DNA from: Acidiferrobacter sp.
GTDB taxonomy: Bacteria > Pseudomonadota > Gammaproteobacteria > Arenicellales > UBA868
Direction: 5' to 3'
Assembly (NCBI GenBank): GCA_002694065.1
Contig: NZKZ01000096.1
Location: 7,146 to 20,657, forward strand
DNA length: 13,512 nt
The notes beneath the pieces were generated by a model. The model worked only from the letters and a program-made list of their open reading frames with translations. It searched no databases and was not told the DNA's origin. Positions 1 through 6,104 of the stretch are shown here, piece by piece. Every line of letters begins with the position of its first letter. Position 1 is the stretch's first letter. A program made the translations under genes and the position numbers.

Positions 1-671
1 ACGGCACCTGCTGCGGCAATGCTGCCTTCGCCAAGACAGGCGCCATCCAGCACGGAAACATTGGCACCTAACCATACGCCGTTACCGACGCTGCAACCAT
101 CGCTAGGCCGCATCCCTTGTTGGGCGATAGGGATATCTGGCCGGTCAGTTTGATAGTTGCCTCCGCCCACGAGATAGCATCTTGGCCCCAGTGCGGCATC
201 TTCGCCGATCGTTACAGGACAGTGCTGAACGGATTGGATGATGGTATAGGCACCGATGCCCGTTCGGCTACCGATCGTTACCGAGCCTTCTTTACACGAG
301 ATCATGGTGTTATTTGCGAGAATGACATCGTCGCTAATGTGGATCGCCGTTTCCTTCGTCGGGCTTCTGGCATCCAGTAGTACGCTTTCGCTTAGCACAA
401 CATTGTTGCCCAGACGAATCCGCCCCGGATGACGGAGAATCATGTTTACACCAAACATCACCCCGGAACCGCATTGCCCAAACAGACGCGGCCAGAATAG
501 CTTTCTCAGCATCAGGCCCAGAGCCCCTGGAATCGGCGCAAGCCAGGAGCACCATTCGAAGTAAAGGGTGGCCCCGATGCTGCGCGACCCCACCATCACA
601 TCCTGATAGCGGCGCAGTCCAGAGGTCTTCTGGGTGACCGCCTGATGGGTTTTTATAGAAGACGAGGACAA
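1..671 (-). CDS. Hexapeptide-repeat (left-handed beta-helix) acyltransferase, C-terminus cut by the window edge
   Basis: Read on the minus strand, this frame is open from a stop at about 714 down to base 1. It gives about 220 residues with the imperfect [I/V/L]-G-x4 hexads of a LbetaH transferase, for example VTIGSRTGIGAY, VTIGEDAALGP and VGNGVWLGANVSVLDGA. This is the COG0110/WbbJ-like family, which O-acetylates or otherwise acylates sugars of surface or exopolysaccharides, usually as a trimer; the substrate cannot be told here. The N-terminal segment GLRRYQDVMVGSRSIGATL, followed by a hydrophobic stretch, resembles exopolysaccharide-locus acyltransferases. The start is unsure. No ATG or GTG lies before that segment, so I chose TTG at 671 (MSSSSIKTHQA); the ATG at 596, preceded by AGGAT, would remove part of it. 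Rare Leu codons (TTA, CTA) recur, unlike in the neighbours, so acquisition is possible. It does not overlap rhlB. The family is secure, the role is not. Confidence 0.8.
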   Translation of the reverse strand, partial: MSSSSIKTHQAVTQKTSGLRRYQDVMVGSRSIGATLYFEWCSWLAPIPGALGLMLRKLFWPRLFGQCGSGVMFGVNMILRHPGRIRLGNNVVLSESVLLDARSPTKETAIHISDDVILANNTMISCKEGSVTIGSRTGIGAYTIIQSVQHCPVTIGEDAALGPRCYLVGGGNYQTDRPDIPIAQQGMRPSDGCSVGNGVWLGANVSVLDGACLGEGSIAAAGA

Positions 672-711
672 GGGTCTTGTGTTGCGGGGGCCGATTAAGA
701 TGGGCTTCGCT

Positions 712-2190
712 TTAGCCTACAGCGGGAACCTCTACTTTAGGCCGCAGGCGCTGGCGGGGCGGCGGGGCGCTTGGCACCGCTGCCGCGGCTTCCGGTGAAC
801 GTCCGGCGCCGGGACTGGACGGCGTTGGTTTGGCGGGGCTTTTTTCCGCCGAACCCGAGGTACGGTGGCCCTCATCAGATTTGGCTGATACGGAGGGTTT
901 CTGTCCACCGTTAGCGCGCGCTTGTCGACGCGGCTCATCTTTTTTGTCTTTTGCGTTGTTGCGTTCCTTAGGTTCGCGGGATTTTCTGGTCTCGGACGGT
1001 GTGCCCGGCGCCGGAGCCTCCAGCGTGCCCTCTGAGATTTCCTGACGTGTCAGCGCATGGCCAATGTACTCTTCGATATCCATCAGAGAGAAGGCATGGT
1101 CCTCGCAGGCAAAACTGATAGCGTGGCCGCTGGCGCCGGCCCGGGCAGTCCGGCCGATACGATGCACGTAATCTTCCGGGTCCTGGGGCAGATCGTAATT
1201 GAACACGTGACTGACACTCGGGATGTGCAGGCCTCTCGCCGCCACGTCCGTCGCCACCAGCACGCGGCGCTTGCCTTCTGTGAATCCCTTGAGGAGTTGC
1301 TCGCGTTTTTTCTGGGGAACATCGCCCGACAGCACGCCGGTGGAATAGCCCTGCTGCTTCAGGGATCGCCCAAGCCGGTCGCAGGTCACGCGCATATTCG
1401 CAAACACCAGCACACGTTCGCCTTCCGTCTGACGCATCAGACCCAAAAGCAGGGGCAGTTTTTCGCTGTTGGCAGGGTAATACACCTCCTCCAGCAGACG
1501 GTCTGCGACGACCGTCTCTGCATCAATCTTGATCTCCTCGGGGTCATTCATGTGTTCGTAGCCCAACTCATGCACCCGATGAGAGAGCGTGGCCGAAAAG
1601 AGCAGATTGAGCCGCTCTTTCGGGGGCGGCATCCGTCTCAGGATATAGCGGATGTCTTTGATGAAACCAAGGTCAAACATGCGATCGGCTTCGTCTAGTA
1701 CGACGACCTGCACGCCTTTCAGATCAAACACCTGCTGCTTGAAATAATCGATCAATCGGCCCGGCGTCCCGATCAGGACGTCGACACCATCGCTAAGGCT
1801 TTCGCGCTGTTCGTGATAACCGGTGCCGCCGTAGACGAGCCCCAGTTTGAGGCCCGTCGCCTTGCCCAGCATCTCGGCATCCCGATGAATCTGAATGGCA
1901 AGCTCACGGGTCGGCGCCAGCACGACGGCACGCGGATTGACCCCGTCGCCCGATTCGGGTTTTGGATGCGTCAGCAGATGATTGAAGATGGCGAGCAAGA
2001 AAGCCGCAGTTTTGCCGGTGCCGGTCTGGGCCTGGCCCGCAACGTCTTTGCCTGCGAGAACCAGCGGCAGAGACTGTGCCTGGATTTTGGTGCAGTATTC
2101 AAATCCAGCCTCGCTGAGCCCGGTCAGCAACTGGGGTTCCAGTGAAAAATCGGTAAATCGGGTTTCGGTAAGGTAACTGATATCTTCCAT
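712..2190 (-). CDS. rhlB: DEAD-box ATP-dependent RNA helicase RhlB
   Basis: A cytoplasmic ATP-dependent RNA helicase. In E. coli RhlB binds RNase E in the degradosome and unwinds structured mRNA for decay. Visible motifs: Q-motif region 12-40 (CTKIQ), Walker A AQTGTGKT 54-61, PTRELA 93-98, GTPGR 141-145, DEAD 166-169, SAT 199-201, ATDVAARG 313-320 and HRIGRTARAG 343-352. The core aligns closely to my memory of E. coli RhlB (GLKLGLVYGG, IKDIRYILRRMPP, HVFNYDLPQDPEDYVH). At 492 residues it is about 70 longer than the 421-residue E. coli protein. The excess is a low-complexity tail from about 390, rich in K, R, P, S and A, probably disordered and RNA-binding. The ATG start fits the family N-terminus; the upstream AAGAA is a weak ribosome-binding site. 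The gene is divergent from trxA-rho, as in E. coli. The assignment as RhlB rather than RhlE or SrmB rests on core similarity and location. Confidence 0.95.
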   Translation of the reverse strand: MEDISYLTETRFTDFSLEPQLLTGLSEAGFEYCTKIQAQSLPLVLAGKDVAGQAQTGTGKTAAFLLAIFNHLLTHPKPESGDGVNPRAVVLAPTRELAIQIHRDAEMLGKATGLKLGLVYGGTGYHEQRESLSDGVDVLIGTPGRLIDYFKQQVFDLKGVQVVVLDEADRMFDLGFIKDIRYILRRMPPPKERLNLLFSATLSHRVHELGYEHMNDPEEIKIDAETVVADRLLEEVYYPANSEKLPLLLGLMRQTEGERVLVFANMRVTCDRLGRSLKQQGYSTGVLSGDVPQKKREQLLKGFTEGKRRVLVATDVAARGLHIPSVSHVFNYDLPQDPEDYVHRIGRTARAGASGHAISFACEDHAFSLMDIEEYIGHALTRQEISEGTLEAPAPGTPSETRKSREPKERNNAKDKKDEPRRQARANGGQKPSVSAKSDEGHRTSGSAEKSPAKPTPSSPGAGRSPEAAAAVPSAPPPRQRLRPKVEVPAVG

Positions 2191-2578
2191 TTTGTTCTTG
2201 TGAGTAGGTTCGTGGCATCGTTTGGTGATGCCGGCGGTCAGGAATCAGCGTTCGGTGTGCTTTGCGTTTGTAGCGCCGCGCCTCCGCGGTGACCGAATTT
2301 GGCCGCTATCGTGACGCGGTCGGAAATCCCGGAAAAAACGGGTTCTTGATTCCTGATGCGAAAATCTGGTAAAACTAGCGAATCGTTCAGAGGTGTTGTG
2401 CCGTTCACGCAAGGGTGCGGTACACTACTCGCTCTGGCGGAAAACGGGAAAAGCAGTATATCACACCCCCCGATGTCCGCATCCCGCACCTTAATTTGCT
2501 TTTCTTCTGGCGCCTCCGTTTGAAGCGACAGTCGATAAAAGACTCAAATCGAAAGAAGAAAACAGGAACTGATTGAAC
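2191..2578. promoter_or_regulatory. Divergent rhlB / trxA intergenic region (388 bp)
   Basis: This gap must hold promoters for both rhlB (leftward) and trxA (rightward). I find no strong sigma70 pair for either gene. The best rightward candidate is TTGATT at 2346-2351 with TAAAAC at 2370-2375 (18-bp spacer), which is weak. TACACT at 2421-2426 is another -10-like hexamer without a good -35. For rhlB, a TACAAA hexamer can be read on the minus strand near 2270, again without a clear -35. A perfect 6-bp inverted repeat lies at 2214-2232. An 83-codon open frame on the minus strand (2238-2489) has no recognisable content and I do not call it a gene. trxA has a reasonable ribosome-binding site, AGGAA at 2564-2568. 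Confidence 0.5.
2214..2232. repeat. Inverted repeat in the rhlB 5' leader
   Basis: GGCATC (2214-2219) and GATGCC (2227-2232) are perfect 6-bp inverted repeats around a 7-nt loop. They lie about 24-42 nt upstream of the rhlB start and would form a small hairpin in the rhlB mRNA leader. The repeat is seen directly; any function (operator, mRNA structure) is inference. A 6-bp repeat can arise by chance. Confidence 0.35.
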
Positions 2579-2905
2579 ATGTCCGACAATATTATCCACG
2601 TCAGTGATGACTCATTCGAGCAGGAAGTCCTGCAGTCCGAAATGCCCGTGCTTATCGACTACTGGGCCGAATGGTGTGGCCCGTGCAAGATGATTGCGCC
2701 CGTGCTGGACGAGGTGGCGAGCGAATATGCGGACAAGATCCGGGTCGCCAAGCTGAATATTGATGAAAACCCGGCGACGCCGCCCAAGTACGGCATCCGC
2801 GGCATTCCCACTCTCATGCTGTTTAAGAACGGCGAAGTAGAAGCCACCAAAGTGGGTGCCGTGTCGAAAGCCCAATTAACGGCTTTCCTGGACGAAAACA
2901 TCTAG
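2579..2905 (+). CDS. trxA: Thioredoxin 1
   Basis: Cytoplasmic protein-disulfide reductase that donates electrons to ribonucleotide reductase, methionine sulfoxide reductase and PAPS reductase, and is recycled by thioredoxin reductase. The 108-residue product is single-domain and almost the same length as E. coli TrxA (109). The active site is WCGPC at 32-36 (C33, C36), the buried acid is D27 in LIDYWAEW, and the cis-proline loop is in RGIPTLMLF. The end of the helix-strand core, KNGEVEATKVGAVSK, is typical. The start is ATG 2579, giving MSDNIIHV as in E. coli; AGGAA at 2564-2568 lies 10 nt upstream. A TTG two codons earlier is too close to that site. It sits divergently from rhlB and just upstream of rho, an arrangement conserved in Gammaproteobacteria. 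Confidence 0.97.
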   Translation: MSDNIIHVSDDSFEQEVLQSEMPVLIDYWAEWCGPCKMIAPVLDEVASEYADKIRVAKLNIDENPATPPKYGIRGIPTLMLFKNGEVEATKVGAVSKAQLTAFLDENI

Positions 2906-2953
2906 GACGCCGCCTGGCATCGAAGAGTCTGATACCCGAATCCCGAATACTGC

Positions 2954-2984
2954 AGCCGGTCCCAACTCCAAGGAGGGGTCGGTT
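2954..2984 (+). other. Stem-loop in the trxA-rho spacer, containing a near-consensus ribosome-binding site
   Basis: The arm AGCCGGTCCC (2954-2963) can pair with GGGGTCGGTT (2975-2984) over ten positions, three of them G-U, around an 11-nt loop. It begins 48 nt after the trxA stop and has no following T-run, so it is not a classic intrinsic terminator. The right side carries AAGGAGG at 2970-2976, a near-perfect Shine-Dalgarno sequence. Six nt further on comes TTG AAT CCC TAA (2983-2994), a 3-codon frame. Structure and site are seen by eye; a role in rho control is inference. Confidence 0.4.
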
Positions 2985-3014
2985 GAATCCCTAAACCGAA
3001 AATGAGTTAAACCA

Positions 3015-3060
3015 GGGCAAACTGCCCGCCCCACCACCAGATTTAATCAAAACCAACCCT
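3015..3060 (+). promoter_or_regulatory. Hairpin plus C-rich, G-poor rut-like stretch in the rho leader
   Basis: A perfect small hairpin, GGGCA-AAC-TGCCC (3015-3027), is followed by a 32-nt stretch at 3029-3060 with fourteen C and only one G. Rho loads on long, C-rich, G-poor, unstructured RNA (rut sites), and E. coli rho is known to be controlled by Rho-dependent attenuation in its own leader. This position, 75 nt before the rho start, fits such autoregulation. The composition is seen directly; the role is inferred, and the stretch is shorter than a typical full rut region. Confidence 0.4.
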
Positions 3061-3134
3061 GCATGCCGTGAGATCACTCGATCACGCGGCCAGACGGGTG
3101 TTTATTCCTACCCCATACCGAGGCCTGTATCGTC

Positions 3135-4397
3135 ATGTCCCTGAGCCTGTCAGAGCTTAAAGCCAAAACCCCCACAGAACTTGCAGAGGTCGCCCGATCG
3201 CTCAAGTTGGATAACGTTACCCGTCTGCGCAAGCAGGACCAGATCTTTGCCATTCTTAAGTCCCAGGCAAAACGCGGCGAGAAGATCAAGGGTGAAGGAG
3301 TCGTTGAAATCCTGCAGGACGGCTTCGGCTTCCTGCGCTCGGCGAGCAGTTCCTATCTCGCAGGCCCGGACGACGTTTATGTGTCCCCGAGCCAGATTCG
3401 CCGGTTCGGGCTTCGCACCGGCGATACGGTTGCGGGACTGGTTCGCCCGCCCAAGGATTCCGAGCGCTACTTTGCACTGCTGAAAGTAGAGACCATCAAC
3501 TATCAGTCGCCGGAAGAAGCCAAGAAGAAGATTCTCTTCGAGAATCTTACGCCCCTGCATCCCGATGAACGTATCCGACTCGAGCAGGGCAACGGGTCAT
3601 CGGAAGACCTGACCGGACGGACGATTGATATCGTGTCACCGATCGGTAAAGGTCAGCGCGGCCTGCTGGTGTCGGCGCCCAAGACGGGCAAGACCGTCAT
3701 GCTGCAGCAGATTGCTCACGCCGTGACGGCGTCTGAGCCGGACTGCGAGTTGATCGTTCTGCTGATCGATGAGCGCCCGGAAGAGGTGACCGAAATGAAG
3801 CGCACCGTGCGCGGCGAGGTGGTGTCCTCGACCTTTGACGAACCCGCGACCCGCCACGTGCAGGTGGCCGAGATGGTGATTGAGAAAGCCAAGCGTCTCG
3901 TTGAACACAAGAAGGATGTGGTGATTTTGCTGGACTCCATCACACGCCTCGCGCGGGCCTACAACACGGTACAGCCGGCGTCGGGCAAAGTCCTGACCGG
4001 TGGTGTGGATGCCAACGCGCTGCAAAAGCCCAAGCGTTTCTTTGGCGCGGCCCGAAACATTGAGGAAGGCGGCAGTCTCACGATTCTCGCAACCGCTCTC
4101 ATCGATACGGGCTCAAAGATGGATGAAGTCATCTATGAGGAGTTCAAGGGCACCGGCAACATGGAGATTCACCTGGACAGGCGGATCGCCGAAAAACGGG
4201 TATATCCCTCTATCGTCATCAGCCGCTCCGGCACCCGCCGCGAGGAATTGCTGACGGATCCCGCGGAGCTTCAGAAGATCTGGCTGCTGCGCAAGCTGCT
4301 GCATCCGATGGATGACATAGAAGCCGTCGAATTCATGCTCGATAAACTGCGGGCCACCAAGAGCAACGCCGAATTCTTTAAATCAATGAACCGGTAA
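3135..4397 (+). CDS. rho: Transcription termination factor Rho
   Basis: Hexameric RNA-dependent ATPase/translocase that ends transcription at Rho-dependent terminators. It has 420 residues (E. coli 419) and aligns with E. coli Rho by eye almost without gaps. The N-terminal helical domain is 1-50. The primary RNA-binding OB (cold-shock-like) fold spans about 52-130, with LQDGFGFLRS and YVSPSQIRRF. The linker ENLTPLHP precedes a RecA-like domain with Walker A at 180-187 (SAPKTGKT; K186). Walker B is in the VVILLDSITRLARAYN region, the Q-loop/secondary site in LTGGVDANALQKPKRFFGAARN, and the arginine-finger region near GTRREELL. The start is ATG 3135 (MSLSLSELK). The long 5' leader suggests autoregulation. 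It probably shares transcripts with trxA. I see no insertion or missing motif; the P-loop reads SAPKTGKT where E. coli has APPKAGKT. Confidence 0.98.
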   Translation: MSLSLSELKAKTPTELAEVARSLKLDNVTRLRKQDQIFAILKSQAKRGEKIKGEGVVEILQDGFGFLRSASSSYLAGPDDVYVSPSQIRRFGLRTGDTVAGLVRPPKDSERYFALLKVETINYQSPEEAKKKILFENLTPLHPDERIRLEQGNGSSEDLTGRTIDIVSPIGKGQRGLLVSAPKTGKTVMLQQIAHAVTASEPDCELIVLLIDERPEEVTEMKRTVRGEVVSSTFDEPATRHVQVAEMVIEKAKRLVEHKKDVVILLDSITRLARAYNTVQPASGKVLTGGVDANALQKPKRFFGAARNIEEGGSLTILATALIDTGSKMDEVIYEEFKGTGNMEIHLDRRIAEKRVYPSIVISRSGTRREELLTDPAELQKIWLLRKLLHPMDDIEAVEFMLDKLRATKSNAEFFKSMNR

Positions 4398-4405
4398 ACC
4401 TGAAC

Positions 4406-4434
4406 TTGCGGCCCGGCACTGTTTCGCCTATGAT
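4406..4434 (+). promoter_or_regulatory. Sigma70-type promoter for rpmE
   Basis: In the 84-bp gap after rho, TTGCGG (4406-4411) and TATGAT (4429-4434) are separated by exactly 17 bp. The -10 matches consensus at five of six positions. Transcription would start near 4441, about 40 nt before the rpmE ATG. This suggests rpmE is transcribed apart from rho. Prediction from sequence only. Confidence 0.55.
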
Positions 4435-4481
4435 CCCGTCCCCCTGCGGACCGGACCCGCTGCCAAATCAGCCGTTTTGTC

Positions 4482-4688
4482 ATGAAGCCAGAAATTCATC
4501 CCTCCTACGACACCATTAAAGTCGTCTGTGCCTGCGGCAACAGTTTTGAGACCCGTTCAACACTCGGGCAGGAACTGCACGTGGAAATCTGCTCAGCCTG
4601 CCACCCGTTCTACACGGGTCAGCAAAAGATCGTCGATACCGCCGGTCGCGTTGGCAAGTTCCAGAAAAAGTACGGCCGTTCGGCTTAA
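4482..4688 (+). CDS. rpmE: 50S ribosomal protein L31, zinc-binding (C+) form
   Basis: Small protein of the large ribosomal subunit that takes part in the bridge between subunits. The 68-residue product has the L31 signature, with a start similar to MKKDIHPKY (here MKPEIHPSY) and HPFYTG after the second cysteine pair. The four zinc-ligand cysteines are present: C16 and C18 (CAC) and C37 and C40 (CSAC). This makes it the C+ form, the one usually replaced by a zinc-free paralogue under zinc limitation when a paralogue exists. The C-terminus ends in a basic GRVGKFQKKYGRSA. The ATG start has no strong Shine-Dalgarno sequence but follows a good promoter. It follows rho on the same strand. The downstream nuclease frame overlaps or abuts its 3' end. 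Confidence 0.97.
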   Translation: MKPEIHPSYDTIKVVCACGNSFETRSTLGQELHVEICSACHPFYTGQQKIVDTAGRVGKFQKKYGRSA

Positions 4689-5499
4689 GTTCCCCGGCGC
4701 CGGGGTTGTCTGGCGCAACGCTTTCGAACAACAACGACCCATTGGGGTTGCGCTGTTGTGTCTGCTTTTATTTTGTCCCGCACCGGTTTTTGCCGAGACC
4801 GAAAAGCGGCTCGGTCAGGTCGCCAAATTTGTTGACGGCGATACGCTGATTCTTGATTCTGGCGAAGCGATTCGCCTCGTGGGGATCAATACGCCGGAAA
4901 TGGCAAGGGACGGTCGTCCGGCTGAGCCCCTCGCTCTTGAAGCGAGAGACGCCCTCGTGGCACTGCTCGCCGATGGACAGGTGCTGATCGAAGCCGCAGC
5001 GCAGCCGCTTGACCGTCATGGCCGCACGCTTGCCTATCTCTTTCGCCCTGACGGTATTCATGTTCAGGAAGTTCTGCTGCGAGAAGGCTTGGCAAGTGCA
5101 GTGGCCATTGCACCCAACGACCGCTATCTTGATCTTTTTATCGAAGCAGAGAGCGAAGCCCACCACGCCGGTCGGGGGCTTTGGGGTCTGGACTACTATG
5201 CCCCCAAGGCCCAGGACAAGGTCGGCGCTGGCTACCAGTTTGTGCGCGCACGTCTTTCACGTATCGAGATGGGGAAAAAGTGGTTTAGTTTCTCGGCGGG
5301 AAAAAGTCTCACGGTCCTGGTACGCCGAAGCGACTGGGCCTCCCGGTTTGATTACTCTCCGGCAGCGCTGGATCAGGCGAGTATCGCGGTGCGCGGATGG
5401 TTCTCAAAAAAGAAAACCCGCGCGACTCTTGTTATCAACCACCCGTTTATGCTGGAGCGTTGCGGTATCAGTCCGCCGCGCCTGTGCGCTGGCGATTGA
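4651..5499 (+). CDS. Secreted SNase-like (thermonuclease family) nuclease
   Basis: Predicted exported nuclease of the staphylococcal-nuclease fold, cutting DNA/RNA phosphodiesters if active. Numbering from TTG 4651 (282 residues), a hydrophobic stretch, GVALLCLLLFCPAPVFA, ends in a likely signal peptidase I site (VFA-ET, after 48). The SNase domain is about 54-185: VDGDT with D62 and D64, R75, NTPE (80-83) and DRHGR with R125. The position matching the calcium ligand D40 of Staphylococcus nuclease is Asn (N80). A C-terminal extension (about 190-270, with VRGWF and INHPFMLE) resembles a second OB-type module. The start is uncertain. No ATG or GTG exists in frame between the middle of rpmE and the signal peptide; options are TTG 4651 (inside rpmE), ATT 4741 or TTG 4756. 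It ends 107 bp before the copper chaperone gene. Family sure, start and activity less so. Confidence 0.82.
   Translation: MASSRKSTAVRLKFPGAGVVWRNAFEQQRPIGVALLCLLLFCPAPVFAETEKRLGQVAKFVDGDTLILDSGEAIRLVGINTPEMARDGRPAEPLALEARDALVALLADGQVLIEAAAQPLDRHGRTLAYLFRPDGIHVQEVLLREGLASAVAIAPNDRYLDLFIEAESEAHHAGRGLWGLDYYAPKAQDKVGAGYQFVRARLSRIEMGKKWFSFSAGKSLTVLVRRSDWASRFDYSPAALDQASIAVRGWFSKKKTRATLVINHPFMLERCGISPPRLCAGD
4692..4705. repeat. Perfect 14-bp GC palindrome just after rpmE
   Basis: CCCCGGCGCCGGGG is a perfect palindrome starting 4 nt after the rpmE stop. In RNA it gives a 5-bp GC stem with a GCGC tetraloop. Only UUGUC follows rather than a U-run, so it is at best a weak terminator or an RNase-blocking 3' structure for rpmE. 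It lies inside the open frame that leads into the nuclease gene, which bears on where that gene starts. Confidence 0.4.
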
Positions 5500-5606
5500 C
5501 CCGCGCTTGATCTTAATCCGGGACCGCAAGCGAGGCAGTGATTGTCTCGACCCATTTTTCCGGGTGAGCGGGTAGACTTCGCAACGTGAAAATCCGGAGG
5601 ATTCCA

Positions 5607-6068
5607 ATGAAAAAAACCGTTTCCATGCTTATTGCGATGGTCCTGACCATGGTGGCTGGGCCCGTCTTGGCAGGGACTTTTGGTGTCCATGCACCGATGG
5701 TGCGTATGGTGCCGCCCGGCCAAACCGTCAGCGCGGCCTTTATGATCCTGCACAATCACGGCATGAAGGAGCGAACCGTGATCGCAGCGCACTCGGATGT
5801 CGCCGATGCGGTGGAGCTGCATAACCACATCATGGAGGACGGCATGATGAAGATGCGTCGGGTCGATGCCATCGTAGTGCCGGGACACGCTGAAGTTGTG
5901 CTGAAGCCGGGGGGACTGCACATCATGCTGATTGGCCTGAATCGCAATCTTGAAGTGGGAAAGAAAGTGACCCTCGAGCTCGAATTTGCTGACGGTGAAC
6001 GCCTGTCCTTCAAAGCCCCCGTGCAGATGGTGTCCCAAGAGCATGATCACACGACGCACGAGCATTAA
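5607..6068 (+). CDS. Periplasmic copper chaperone PCu(A)C
   Basis: Periplasmic Cu(I)-binding chaperone (PCu(A)C, DUF461) that passes copper to Sco proteins and to the CuA/CuB sites of cytochrome oxidases. The 153-residue product starts with a signal peptide (MKK then a hydrophobic run, ending VLAGT, cleavage near residue 22). The family copper motif is intact and correctly spaced: H72-x10-M83-x21-H105-x-M107, within DGMMKMRRV and GGLHIMLIGL. The tail is His-rich (HDHTTHEH) and could bind extra metal. ATG 5607 was chosen because GGAGG at 5596-5600 is 6 nt upstream and the signal peptide begins there; an in-frame GTG at 5586 lies before that site. The next gene, 36 bp on, is its usual partner Sco. 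No clear own promoter was found in the 107-bp upstream gap. Confidence 0.93.
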   Translation: MKKTVSMLIAMVLTMVAGPVLAGTFGVHAPMVRMVPPGQTVSAAFMILHNHGMKERTVIAAHSDVADAVELHNHIMEDGMMKMRRVDAIVVPGHAEVVLKPGGLHIMLIGLNRNLEVGKKVTLELEFADGERLSFKAPVQMVSQEHDHTTHEH

Positions 6069-6104
6069 CTGGGCACACCAGGATCTAGTCGGAGAGAAGA
6101 AACC

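Noticed and set aside
1057..1698. 213-codon open frame on the plus strand inside rhlB
   Set aside because: It lies antisense to a clearly coding DEAD-box gene, has no recognisable domain, and long antisense frames are common in GC-rich genes.
2238..2489. 83-codon open frame on the minus strand in the rhlB-trxA gap
   Set aside because: No recognisable protein features and it covers the region where both promoters must lie; AAGG upstream of its ATG is weak support.
3072..3085. GATCAC direct repeat (3072-3077 and 3080-3085) before rho
   Set aside because: Only 6 bp and two copies; likely chance.
4528..4650. Extended nuclease start at ATG 4528 within rpmE
   Set aside because: It would add an Arg/Ser-rich stretch that is a frame-shifted reading of L31 and place the signal peptide far inside the protein.
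5504..5532. CGCTTG/CAAGCG inverted repeat after the nuclease gene, read as a terminator
   Set aside because: The loop is 17 nt and the T-run begins about 20 nt after the stem, so it does not fit an intrinsic terminator.
5009..5575. 188-codon open frame overlapping the nuclease gene in another frame
   Set aside because: The nuclease frame carries the signal peptide and SNase motifs; this frame shows only Arg/Pro-rich shadow composition.
5373..6065. 230-codon open frame on the minus strand across the PCu(A)C gene
   Set aside because: It is antisense to an intact copper chaperone with a strong ribosome-binding site; its His-rich look comes from reading Met/His codons (ATG/CAT) backwards.
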